64,000 bases of DNA from Syntrophobacter fumaroxidans MPOB (lineage in GTDB: Bacteria > Desulfobacterota > Syntrophobacteria > Syntrophobacterales > Syntrophobacteraceae): positions 1,414,001 through 1,478,000 of the forward strand of contig NC_008554.1 in the NCBI RefSeq assembly GCF_000014965.1, in the 5' to 3' direction. Position 1 is the first letter of the stretch; every line of letters begins with the position of its first letter. Made by a program: the position numbers and the translations under genes. Under the pieces are notes generated by a model. The model searched no databases, had not been told where the DNA came from, and saw nothing but the letters and a program-made list of their open reading frames with translations. This document shows, piece by piece, positions 52,598-60,778 of the stretch.

Positions 52598-54493
52598 CTA
52601 CTTCAGCCCCGCCCTGCGGAGGGCGTCAATGAAGCGATCCCTCTTTGGCCCTTCTTTCCACGGGGACCCCCTTGCGAACCTTTCCAGGGAGAACCCGGGG
52701 TCTATGCGGCGGACTTCCGCGACGGCGGCCCGCGCCTCATCTTCACGCCCTGCGTACACATAAAGAGTCGCCAGAACAACGTTTGCAAGAACATCGTCGG
52801 GGACTCGACCAAGTGATGTCTTCAGTGCGGCGATCCCCTCTTCATACCGCCCGGTTTCGCGGCAAGCGGTGCTGAAATGGTGGTAGTACTTCGGGACGAC
52901 GGGATTGAATCGAACAGCCTGTCGAAGCAGAGGAAGGGCTTCTTCGCTCCTCCCGGCATAGTTCAGAACCATACCAAGGGTGTAGAGGGCATTGGCACTG
53001 TTGGGGTTGAGCGTCACAGCCCGCTCTCCAACCTCTATCGCCTTCTCATGCTCGCGCATTGCCACAAGGACCGCGCTGGCTGCGGCATTGGCCTCAGCTG
53101 AGGAATCGTCCAATTCGATCGCCTTCCGGGCTGATTTCATTGCATCGGCGAGAGTCTCTTTGGGCGATTTGCTGGCGCCGAGCCATACATCGAACCCCTG
53201 CGCCCTGGCCAAGCCAACATAAGCCATCGCGTAAGCCGGGTCCAGTTCCACGGCTTCGTGGTATAGCCGTTTTGCCACGTTGTTCGCTTCCTTGTTGTTT
53301 TGATTCCTGTACCATTCCCCTTCGAGAACCTTCAGGTAGGCCTGCAGGTTGTTCGTTCCCTTCGGCAGTATGCGAGCTGCTTCGCCCTCGGTGATCTTCA
53401 CGCGAAGTTCGGTGAGGATCTTCATGGAGATCTCGTCCTGCAGCTCGAAAATGTCCTTGACGTTCCGGTCGTAGCGTTCCGACCAGAGATGATGACCCTT
53501 GAGGGCATCGATCAGCTGCGCCGTGACACGTACCCGGTCGCCGGCCCTCTGCACGCTCCCCTCCAGAACGTACCGCACCCCGAGGTCTTCGCTCACCTGC
53601 CGCATCGGCGCCGCCCTTCCCTTGTAGATGAAGGTGGAATCCCGCCCGATGACGAAAAGCTCCGGCACCCTGGAAAGGGCCGCGATCAGGCTTTCGCTCA
53701 ACCCGTCGCAGAAGAAGTCCTGGCTCTGCTCTCCGGTCATGTTCACGAAGGGCATCACCGCGATGGACGGCTTGTCGGGCAACGGGAAAGCCATCCGTTG
53801 CACCGTAGTATCGTCCACCCGCGTGCGGACCGGGAGAAAGTCGAATTGCCAAAGTGCCGCAGCAACCACAGTGATCAGAAGAACGCCTGCCAAGGCAACG
53901 ATCAAGGGCCTATGCCACGTGCCCCCCTTTGACTTCGCCTCGGCATGATCCTTCACGGTCACCCTTCGCTCCATCTGGACCTTATAAGCGCATATGGGTT
54001 TGGCGATATTCTTGACGGTCTGTTCCCCAAGATACTCATACCCCAGCGGAAGCTTGCTCTCGATGTGTTCAAAAGCAGTCTTGGAGACACAGATTCCCCC
54101 GGGGTCGGCCAGGGATTCCAGCCTTGCTGCGATGTTCACGCCGTCGCCGTAGATGCGATCTCCCTCTTCGATCACATCCCCCAGGTTGATTCCGATGCGG
54201 AATTGCATTCTCCGGTTTTCAGGCAGTTCCGTATTGCGGGCCTGGATCTCCTTTTGCGCCGAGACAGCGCATTGCACTGCATCCACCACGCTGACGAATT
54301 CGGCCAGGATGTTGTCCCCGGGAGAATCCACCACGCGGCCGCGATGCTGTTGGATCAAATCCGAGATGACCCGCCGATACGCTTCCAGGGTCCTAACCGT
54401 TGCCGCCTCATCCTCGCCCATGAGGCGGCTGTACCCCGCCACATCGGCGCTGAGGATGGCCGCGAGCTTGCGTTTGAAACCATTTGTGCCCAT
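52598..54493 (-). CDS. Class III adenylate cyclase with TolB-like and TPR regions
   Basis: A 631-residue protein. Residues 1-170 are a class III nucleotide cyclase domain: AAILSADVAGYSRLMGEDEA holds one of the metal Asp residues, IYGDGVNIAARLESLADPGG the substrate region. A membrane helix follows (PLIVALAGVLLITVVAAALW, ~197-216). The periplasmic or distal half is a TolB-like domain (IAVMPFVNMTGEQSQDFFCDG) and TPR repeats (ALYTLGMVLNYAGRSEEALP; VLATLYVYAGREDEARAAVA). This architecture is widespread. The cyclase may be degenerate; a full residue check was not possible. ATG 54493 follows GGAGGG. Confidence 0.82.
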   Translation of the reverse strand: MGTNGFKRKLAAILSADVAGYSRLMGEDEAATVRTLEAYRRVISDLIQQHRGRVVDSPGDNILAEFVSVVDAVQCAVSAQKEIQARNTELPENRRMQFRIGINLGDVIEEGDRIYGDGVNIAARLESLADPGGICVSKTAFEHIESKLPLGYEYLGEQTVKNIAKPICAYKVQMERRVTVKDHAEAKSKGGTWHRPLIVALAGVLLITVVAAALWQFDFLPVRTRVDDTTVQRMAFPLPDKPSIAVMPFVNMTGEQSQDFFCDGLSESLIAALSRVPELFVIGRDSTFIYKGRAAPMRQVSEDLGVRYVLEGSVQRAGDRVRVTAQLIDALKGHHLWSERYDRNVKDIFELQDEISMKILTELRVKITEGEAARILPKGTNNLQAYLKVLEGEWYRNQNNKEANNVAKRLYHEAVELDPAYAMAYVGLARAQGFDVWLGASKSPKETLADAMKSARKAIELDDSSAEANAAASAVLVAMREHEKAIEVGERAVTLNPNSANALYTLGMVLNYAGRSEEALPLLRQAVRFNPVVPKYYHHFSTACRETGRYEEGIAALKTSLGRVPDDVLANVVLATLYVYAGREDEARAAVAEVRRIDPGFSLERFARGSPWKEGPKRDRFIDALRRAGLK

Positions 54494-55225
54494 GGAATTC
54501 CCTCCGCACGGCTTGGATAAGACCAAGAGACAGTCCAGAGCGATCATGTCGTCCGCATTGAGAATGGCTGAGCGTGAATTCGATGAGGTCAGGCATAGAT
54601 CGGGCACACTATCGAGCCCCCGTTAATGTGAATATATCGCTTGGAACCACTGAGAGCAACGTGCAACTCAGCGTATCCTGCGGGGTCAAACCTACACTTT
54701 TGACAAATTTCGGTGAAAACCCGATTTGTCAAAAGTGTAGGTTTGACCCCACAGGGGAACCGGGATTTTTTCTGAGACATTTTGAAAGGAATGGGAGTAT
54801 AAGGAAAGCGGAAGCAAGGAGCCTGAAATCATGAAGTCAAGGTAACACGACGTGGCGCGATTGTTCCCATAGAGACGAATTCCTTATCGCTCTGGTTCAG
54901 ATGTCCGCCGAATGCTCTTCCTGCCTGATTTTCGCACACCGACTACGGTGAATCTCAGCCCTGCAACCTGCAAATGCACCCGGCACCCGCTCAAGACACG
55001 GGCAGGTCATTGCACGGTCCCGCAGTGAATCGGCCGAGCGAACCGAGAGGCTGTATCGAAGACCCGCAGCCTCATCCGTGCGAGGCTTCCAGAAAAGGGA
55101 ACTTTTTCTGCTCAAAACGCGCCTCCATCTGAAGATGGAGAATGTGCGCGGAATTGCATTCAAACGCGGCACGGAGGAACCACGGTGTTCCTGCCGGGGG
55201 AGGAATCCGGAAAGGAGTTACGAGG
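54494..55225. other. Gene-free region with a REP palindrome
   Basis: About 730 bases between the cyclase gene (minus) and the formyltransferase gene (plus). It holds the REP palindrome at 54682-54750. I see no supported gene. Confidence 0.4.
54682..54750. repeat. REP-type long palindrome
   Basis: A 27-bp left arm (GGGGTCAAACCTACACTTTT then GACAAAT) and its exact reverse complement (ATTTGTCAAAAGTGTAGGTT then TGACCCC) flank a 15-base spacer. Single arms occur at 13701-13720 and 51838-51865. Such long palindromes are used by REP-associated (Y1) transposases in other bacteria. Confidence 0.85.
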
Positions 55226-56008
55226 ATGCTCGAAGGTATTCGCATCGGAGTGCTTGTGTCAAGCAAGGGGAACAAGCTTCAGGCCATCATCGATGCGTGC
55301 GAAACGGGTCGCATCAAGGGCCGGGTCGTGTTCGTGTGCTCGGACAACCCCGATGCCCAGGCGCTCACTCGAGCCCGACGACACGGCATTCCCTGCCTCC
55401 TGGTCGATTACGGGGCCATCAGGCAGATGCACCACCAAAAGCCGGCAGCGCTTCAACTGCCGTCGGACTGTGATTTTGACGACATAATGACCAAGCAGAG
55501 GCTCTATTCCCCCGAGGAGATGACTCGCGAGAATCTCGAATTTCGCATGAAGACGCGAGTGATCGCCGAAGCGCAGATGCTCCGGGAAATGGCCGAGTAT
55601 CCTTTCGATCTCCTGGTGCTTGCCGGATTCGTGCGAAGACTGACCCCCTATTTCATCGAGAGAATCAACCGCGGAGCCGCAATTCCCAGGATCATGAACC
55701 TGCACCCCACGCTTTCTCCCGCTTTCCCGGGCATAGACGGCTACGGACAGACGCTGCGCTACGGCTGCAAGGTGGCGGGCTGTACCGTGCATTTCGTGGA
55801 TTATGGCGTGGACAGCGGTCCCATCATCGACCAGGAGGCCTTCAAGATCCAACCGGGCGATACCGTGAGCACCGTCAAACAGAAGGGACTCGAACTCGAA
55901 CGCGAGCTCTATCCCAAATGCATCCGGCTTTACGCGGAAAAACGGCTCAGCCTGGGAAGGAGCGCCACGGGAAGGCTCCTTGTGAACATCCTGCCCGGAA
56001 ATGCGTAG
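55226..56008 (+). CDS. PurN-like formyltransferase with long insertion
   Basis: A 260-residue protein of the formyltransferase superfamily. It starts EGIRIGVLVSSKGNKLQAII, close to GAR transformylase. The catalytic triad context is present: Asn-His in MNLHPTLSPAFPG and Asp in HFVDYGVDSGPIIDQE. An insertion of ~45 residues (from LPSDCDFDDIMTKQRL to KTRVIAEAQ, ~82-125) makes it longer than the usual ~200. The insertion may change substrate recognition, so formylation of GAR is only inferred. It could also be another hydroxymethyl- or formyl-transferring enzyme. AAAGGAG precedes ATG 55226. Confidence 0.75.
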   Translation: MLEGIRIGVLVSSKGNKLQAIIDACETGRIKGRVVFVCSDNPDAQALTRARRHGIPCLLVDYGAIRQMHHQKPAALQLPSDCDFDDIMTKQRLYSPEEMTRENLEFRMKTRVIAEAQMLREMAEYPFDLLVLAGFVRRLTPYFIERINRGAAIPRIMNLHPTLSPAFPGIDGYGQTLRYGCKVAGCTVHFVDYGVDSGPIIDQEAFKIQPGDTVSTVKQKGLELERELYPKCIRLYAEKRLSLGRSATGRLLVNILPGNA

Positions 56009-56140
56009 CGGGGCATTCGATTCCCGGCGCAATCCCGCTCGTGGGAAGCAGGATGGGGAACCGGCGACGATCGGGGTCCCCTCGGGCCCCAATCACGGCG
56101 CCCTGCGCGAATCACCCGCAGGCGGCGCCGAGCAGACCGC

Positions 56141-56773
56141 TCAGAGCGCGGGGCTGCCGGGCGCGCTCCCGCCCAGCCTGATTCTCAGCCGGATCTGTTC
56201 CTGAACCATGTCGTAAGCGTCCTGACAGCAGTTCTGCAGCCGAAGAATCTTGTCCCTCGTTCCGGCGTACGGCCCCTCCTTGGATGGGTCGTCGGGAACA
56301 AGATAGAGATTGGTACGTGCAATGTGACATGCCCCCTGCACCGCCGCCAGGAAGAATTCCCCCGCAACCAGCAGGTCTGAAAGAAGATATCGCTTGCAGA
56401 GCTTTCCCGCCTCGGAAATGAGCCCCTGGCCCTGACAGGACTGTTCCATGATTTTGAAAGGACAGTCAATGAGGTTTTCCAGGGCCGCGGAGAACGAGTC
56501 CTCCGTGCCGCCGGACCTTGCTTCGGTAAAATCCACGTAAGCCCTCGAATCTTCGTGGAGCAGCCGCTCCAGGATCTCCTCGGCGACCTCCGTCTGTTCC
56601 AGCAGGTCGTCCCATATGGAGACGAGCTCTTCAGAAACCTCCGGACGAAGGAGTTCGAGGTTGATCACCTTTTTGAGAAGGGCGAGGCCCAGACACGCGC
56701 TGTACGCAGCGGCCGCTCCCCCCCCGGGCGAGGGTTCCGGTTTGGACAGGGCGAGAAGAAACGGCTCGTTCAT
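56141..56773 (-). CDS. Cyclodeaminase/cyclohydrolase-family protein (FTCD_C-like)
   Basis: A 210-residue protein. It carries the family-typical opening PEPSPGGGAAAAYSACLGLA and a helical bundle (VSIWDDLLEQTEVAEEILER; LLVAGEFFLAAVQGACHIAR). FTCD_C/FchA enzymes open formimidoyl- or methenyl-tetrahydrofolate rings. The neighbouring formyltransferase (plus strand) suggests a one-carbon/folate theme. The ATG at 56773 fits the family N-terminus. Confidence 0.8.
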   Translation of the reverse strand: MNEPFLLALSKPEPSPGGGAAAAYSACLGLALLKKVINLELLRPEVSEELVSIWDDLLEQTEVAEEILERLLHEDSRAYVDFTEARSGGTEDSFSAALENLIDCPFKIMEQSCQGQGLISEAGKLCKRYLLSDLLVAGEFFLAAVQGACHIARTNLYLVPDDPSKEGPYAGTRDKILRLQNCCQDAYDMVQEQIRLRIRLGGSAPGSPAL

Positions 56774-56963
56774 GGGAAAACCACCTCAACTTCCGCCGGC
56801 CCGGGCACCGCTGGGCTTTCCGTAGCGGCTTTTCCGGCCGGCCGGTGCGATGTTCGCGTTGCAGGCACGGGATGCCGGACACGGCATCCTTCCTCGATGT
56901 CGCCTCCGAAAGGTTGCAGGTCCATCGGAAGGGAGTCCACCCTCTCTCGGACCGCGGCAAGAA

Positions 56964-57296
56964 TCAGACGACTTCTTTGGTGGTCGTTGCCGCGCCGTTC
57001 GCCTTGACCGAGGCGATCCCGTCATCCCGCGACCCCTTGGATGCATACATCTGGCTTGTACCGATGACCTCGTGATTGGCCGCCTTGAGGTTGAAGTAGA
57101 ACTTGCCGTTTTCGGCTTCCTTTTTCTCGTAGCGCTCGTCCGAAGCGCAATTCGTCCGAACCGAGGCGATGCCGTTCAGGGCCGAGGCTTTGGTCTTGTA
57201 CAGCTCGCTGGTGAGGATGATTTCACCGTTGCCTGCCTTGAGAACAAAACGGAACTGACCTTTGGCGCTTTCGCTCACTTCATACCATCCTGCCAT
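56964..57296 (-). CDS. YegP-like protein (two DUF1508 repeats)
   Basis: A 110-residue protein made of two DUF1508 repeats, ~50 residues each. Repeat 1 is ESAKGQFRFVLKAGNGEIIL; repeat 2 is ENGKFYFNLKAANHEVIGTS. Each ends with an IASV segment. The family is small and soluble; its function is unknown. GAAAGGAGC precedes the ATG. It stands alone. Confidence 0.88.
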   Translation of the reverse strand: MAGWYEVSESAKGQFRFVLKAGNGEIILTSELYKTKASALNGIASVRTNCASDERYEKKEAENGKFYFNLKAANHEVIGTSQMYASKGSRDDGIASVKANGAATTTKEVV

Positions 57297-57968
57297 TTCA
57301 GTGCTCCTTTCACGAAGGTTGCCGACAACGATTTCTCGAGAAGGAATCATGCACCCCGACACGCTCCGCTCGCTCGGCGTGCGACGCCGGACAGGAACAA
57401 CCCGGCCTGTCGCGAGCGGACCGCGGCATCGCCCCGTCCATTTCTCCCGACCCTTGTCATTTCAACCAAATGTGCTTCATCGCCTCCGGAGGCCTTGCAA
57501 CCGGCATAAACCGCGATCCCGGACGGGACCCCGTCCGCCCGGACCCGATGCCCCGATGCTTTTTCGCTCGACGTATTCCGCCTCATCGATCCGGGTTCCG
57601 GGTCCTTCGAGGAAGAAGCCTCCAAACGGCCTGCCCGTGCACTTGCCGTCATTCTTTCGCCTCAATCGTTGGAAAGGAAACACGGAGCGGATCGATCTGC
57701 GCGCATGGAACTGATGAATGGTTCGTCTCTTGAAGCGAAAAACATGCTCTAATATTGAAAGTATACTACAATCGTACGGGAATGGCGTCAATCGACAGAT
57801 TTTCAATCCTGGACATTCTCGTCCGAGGAATGGTCGATGGGTTCCAAGACTCACCGGACAATGGAAGACGGGCGACGCGGCATCCCCCCCGCATGTCCCG
57901 GTTCGTCCTGAAGCCGTGCGCAAAGCGATCGAAAGCGGACTCCGAGTCGATGCGAACTGGAGGCAGGC
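57297..57968. other. Gene-free region, nothing recognised
   Basis: About 670 bases. An AT-richer patch near 57740-57770 (TCTAATATTGAAAGTATACT) is a possible promoter for the following membrane protein gene. No other feature seen. Confidence 0.35.
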
Positions 57969-58517
57969 ATGTCGTTTTTCGAATTTCTCTACCGCAATGG
58001 AATATGGATATCGATGCTGCTCCTCCCCTTCGGAATCCTGTTGCTCGTCTCTTTCATCAAGAACGTGATCCGTCTCCGCGCGGAGAACGAGATCGTAAGC
58101 GTTTCGCTCCTGGAGCAGCAGGAAATCGAATTCCCGGAATCGGGCCGGGTCGTCCTGTGTATCGAGGGACCGCTGTTCACAAGGCGTTTCGCCGGCGTCG
58201 ATTTCCGGTTGAGCACGGGTGACGGCACTCCCGTCAAGGGCCGGACAACCTGGTTCCATGCGAGATCATCCGGTTTCACGCGGGTGAGGATGGAAATGAG
58301 AATCTTCGAACTGCCGATGCCCGGGCGATATACCCTCCTGCTCGTCGGCTCGGGAGAACCTCGGCCGAAGGATCACGAACACCGCATCGTCTTCATGAGG
58401 CCCCACCTGGCCCAGATGGTGATCGCCATTCTGGGCATCATACTGTCGAGCTGGATATGCATCGGCTCCCTTGTCCTGTTCCTGCTCCGGGTCCTGTCAC
58501 CGGAGGCCGCCCAATGA
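57969..58517 (+). CDS. Membrane protein of unknown function
   Basis: A 182-residue protein with two hydrophobic helices, near residues 12-30 and 147-173, and a beta-rich domain of ~110 residues between them (FPESGRVVLCIEGPLFTRRF; GFTRVRMEMRIFELPMPGRY). The topology suggests the central domain faces one side of the membrane, with both ends on the other side. GGAGGCAGGC precedes ATG 57969. Family not recognised; it may co-transcribe with the Sec-methyltransferase downstream. Confidence 0.7.
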   Translation: MSFFEFLYRNGIWISMLLLPFGILLLVSFIKNVIRLRAENEIVSVSLLEQQEIEFPESGRVVLCIEGPLFTRRFAGVDFRLSTGDGTPVKGRTTWFHARSSGFTRVRMEMRIFELPMPGRYTLLLVGSGEPRPKDHEHRIVFMRPHLAQMVIAILGIILSSWICIGSLVLFLLRVLSPEAAQ

Positions 58518-58791
58518 GACGCCGCCGATGAGAAGCAACGGCAGCAAAAAGGCCCGCGACGGATGTCGCCCCTGATCGGCGGGTTCTTACCATCCTGAAG
58601 GCAACGCCGCCATGGCGTGCGGGAACGGAAACCTCACGAAGGCATCGGGTTTCGCCGCCCGGCAATCCCGAGCCCGACCGCAACATCCCGGGGATTCCGG
58701 ACAGGTCTCCCAACATAAGGAACAAGCGGCAGGACAAGGCAGTGGTCGAGATCGCCCGGGCGGAATCCGGGCACACAACGAGAGGACAACG

Positions 58792-59577
58792 ATGCTGAGG
58801 ATGGAACCTGCCATGGACATGACGTTCACTCCTGAAGACAGGAAACGGATCGAAGACGAAATCGGTCGCAAATACCGCAAAGTCGCCCTCAGCCCCGAGG
58901 GTTCCTTCAGGTACCCCACCGGCCGCGCGGGGTTGGAGGGACAGAACTATGACCCCGAAATCATCGAGGCGCTGCCCGAGGATGTTCTTGCCTCGTACTG
59001 CGGGGTCGGAAACCCGTTTTCCCTGGGACGGATCCGCAAGGGGGAGCGTATTCTGGACATAGGCTGCGGCGCCGGCGTGGATGCGATCGTCGCCGGAGTC
59101 ATGACCGGCCCCGCGGGGGCGGTTGTGGGCCTGGATCTCACACCCGAAATGCTCGAGCGGGCCAGGCGGAACCTGAGCAGGACTTCACTCAAGAATGTGA
59201 GCTTTGTCGAAGGTTCCGCGGAAAATCTGCCTTTCCCGGAAGCGAGCTTCGACGTGGTCATCTCGAACGGGGCCTTTAATCTCGTGCCCGACAAGCTGCA
59301 AGCGCTTCGGGAGGTGATCAGGGTGCTCAAGCCCAACGGGCGTTTCATGATGGCGGACCAGGTCCTGACAACCGAACCGCCCTCCGATGCGAAATCCATG
59401 GTCGAAACCTGGGCCGGGTGACGTGGAGGAGCCATACCGGGAAAGGATTTCCTGGCAATGATGCACGAGGCCGGATTGACGGCCGTGAAACTGGTCGCCG
59501 AGACGGGGTTCGACAGTTCCTCGGTAACGAGAGGGGTGCTGTTTCGAGCCGAGAAGCCCGCGACCCCGATTGCCTGA
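58792..59577 (+). CDS. Selenocysteine ArsM-like SAM-dependent methyltransferase
   Basis: Reading UGA 59419-59421 as Sec210 gives 261 residues. The N-terminal 205 residues are a class I methyltransferase: KGERILDIGCGAGVDAIVAG is the SAM motif, DLTPEMLERARRNLSR and EGSAENLPFPEASFDVVISN follow. The C-terminal 52 residues resume the family after the UGA: Sec-RGGAIPGKDFLAMMHEAGL, TAVKLVAETGFDSSSVTRGV. In arsenite methyltransferases the equivalent position is the As-binding Cys in a CxxGA motif. A strong hairpin (59437-59455) with a G-first loop follows the UGA. Real function (As, Se or other soft atom methylation) is inferred. Start ATG 58792 follows GAGAGGACAACG; later ATGs are possible. Confidence 0.85.
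59419..59455 (+). promoter_or_regulatory. UGA selenocysteine codon and strong SECIS-like hairpin
   Basis: After the UGA, CCGGGAAA pairs with TTTCCTGG (8 bp, one G-U), loop GGA. The loop begins with G, and the stem starts 15 bases after the UGA. This is the best SECIS candidate in the window. Confidence 0.8.
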
Positions 59578-59579
59578 TA

Positions 59580-59740
59580 CCGAGCAGCGTTCAAGATGAC
59601 AGAACACCTGCCCAGAGGGAGGTGACGCGGGTTGGGATAAATTTGGCCTTTACGGACTGTTACGCGGATCATACGTAGCAAGGGGCGGGCTTTATGCCCG
59701 CCCGCCCGATGCTGTTTTCTTCAACGCAACCCGGTCTCAC
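59580..59740. repeat. Dispersed non-autonomous element with hairpin core
   Basis: GCGTTCAAGATGACAGAACA near 59587, the hairpin GGGCGGGCTTTATGCCCGCC near 59686-59705, and TTCAACGCAACCCGG on the right. Similar to 17010-17225 but without an A-type end. Confidence 0.6.
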
Positions 59741-59786
59741 GCCACGGCGCAACGCCGCAACGAATGAGTTGGTGGAAAAGAGGGGA

Positions 59787-60046
59787 GTCGCAGGGGGCAT
59801 GGATAATTGCGTTCAAAATGATACTCTAAAAGCGTGGGGGACGTATCCCCCACACCCCCTCGCCGCTTCGCGGCTCCGTGTGGCGCTGCGGCGGCGGCCT
59901 TCGGCCAGTCGCCGACAGCGCCGAGCACTCGGCCTCACGCGCTTGCGCGTGTGGCCGAAACTTGGGGGGTGCGGGGGAATCATTCCCCCGCTCTTTTGTG
60001 CTTGAAAGATCCATCTTGAACGCAATTATCCATGCCCCCTGCGACA
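59787..60046. mobile_element. MITE-like element, copy 2 (complete 30-bp inverted ends)
   Basis: The left end GTCGCAGGGGGCATGGATAA (59787 onward) and the right end TTATCCATGCCCCCTGCGAC (to 60046) belong to a perfect 30-bp inverted repeat, counting the inner TTGCGTTCAA and its complement TTGAACGCAA. Beyond it the right side continues into a full A-type end (60055-60095). The core is nearly identical to 603-843. No transposase is encoded. Whether the element is mobile now is unknown. Confidence 0.8.
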
Positions 60047-60054
60047 CCCGCGAA

Positions 60055-60095
60055 GCATGAAAACAGACTCACCCGGGAATCTATTTTCTAGGTAA
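60055..60095 (-). repeat. A-type repeat end of MITE copy 2
   Basis: GCATGAAAACAGACTCACCC to CTAGGTAA, the reverse complement of 553-594 with few changes. It is followed by CTTCGTAT, as is MITE copy 1. Confidence 0.75.
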
Positions 60096-60253
60096 CTTCG
60101 TATAAGAGCTCGGCACGGGAGGCTTCGGCGCATTTGCCCGCGACTCTATGCAATACCGATTCCCATGGACACGGAGCTGTAAATTGTCTAATGTTTTCGC
60201 CTGGACCGACGGAAGAAGGCCATCGAGTGCAAACAACGACGGGAGAGACGATC

Positions 60254-60592
60254 ATGAGAAAACTGGGAAGAAGGAACCGGCAGATTGTCCTGATCGCCGC
60301 GGCGATAATCCTTGGAATGAGCCTGATTGGGATGTCCCGGAACGTACGGGCAGCCGGCGCGGAATCACAACAGGCGGTTCAGCTCAACGTCAATTCATCG
60401 ATGGCGGATAACCTGGCCGCGTTCAAGGGAAAAAGCGTGACCGTCATTTTGTCTTCGGGTCAGACGATGACCGGCGTGGTGAATGACGTCAAGGGCAACC
60501 TGCTGCACCTGGCGAAGCTGAGCCAGAAGGAGTTTTACGACGCGTTGGTGGCGATCGACCGCATCTCGGCCATCGAGGTGAGAGCCCGATAG
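60254..60592 (+). CDS. Small secreted protein with Sm-like fold
   Basis: A 112-residue protein with an N-terminal signal peptide or anchor (RQIVLIAAAIILGMSLIGMS) and a short C-terminal domain that resembles an LSm-type strand set: MADNLAAFKGKSVTVILSSG, then MTGVVNDVKGNLLHLAKLSQ, then YDALVAIDRISAIEVR. The fold reading is a pattern guess. Periplasmic or membrane-anchored function unknown. ATG 60254 is the only start that places the signal peptide at the end. A GC-rich hairpin (60601-60620) follows the stop. Confidence 0.65.
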   Translation: MRKLGRRNRQIVLIAAAIILGMSLIGMSRNVRAAGAESQQAVQLNVNSSMADNLAAFKGKSVTVILSSGQTMTGVVNDVKGNLLHLAKLSQKEFYDALVAIDRISAIEVRAR

Positions 60593-60600
60593 GCCGGATC

Positions 60601-60620
60601 GGGCGGGCTTTCCCCCGCCC
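60601..60620 (+). terminator. GC-rich hairpin after the Sm-like gene
   Basis: GGGCGGG and CCCGCCC flank a 6-base loop. There is no T-run, so termination may need Rho. Confidence 0.4.
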
Positions 60621-60690
60621 TCGGGATCGCTTCAGCCATCCGATCGGCGGGGCAGAATCCGGAGATGGCTCTTCCCCGCACCTGGCAGCA

Positions 60691-60778
60691 CTTCCTTCCC
60701 GCGCGTCGGGAAGACGTGGCCTTGTATGCCTTGAAAGTCCGTCGGCATCCGCTTCCTTCCCGCGCGTGGAGGAGACGT
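60691..60778. repeat. Direct repeat near the kinase 3' end
   Basis: CTTCCTTCCCGCGCGTCGGG (60691) and CTTCCTTCCCGCGCGTGGAG (60752) share 16 identical bases and then ...GACGT; the period is 61 bases. The second copy ends at the kinase stop region. Confidence 0.55.

Larger units (their letters stand above)
59578..60253. other. Repeat-filled region between selenoprotein and small secreted protein
   Basis: No gene. It holds an element with a hairpin core (59580-59740) and the MITE copy 2 (59787-60095). Bases 60096-60253 should contain the promoter and ribosome-binding site of the next gene. Confidence 0.5.
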
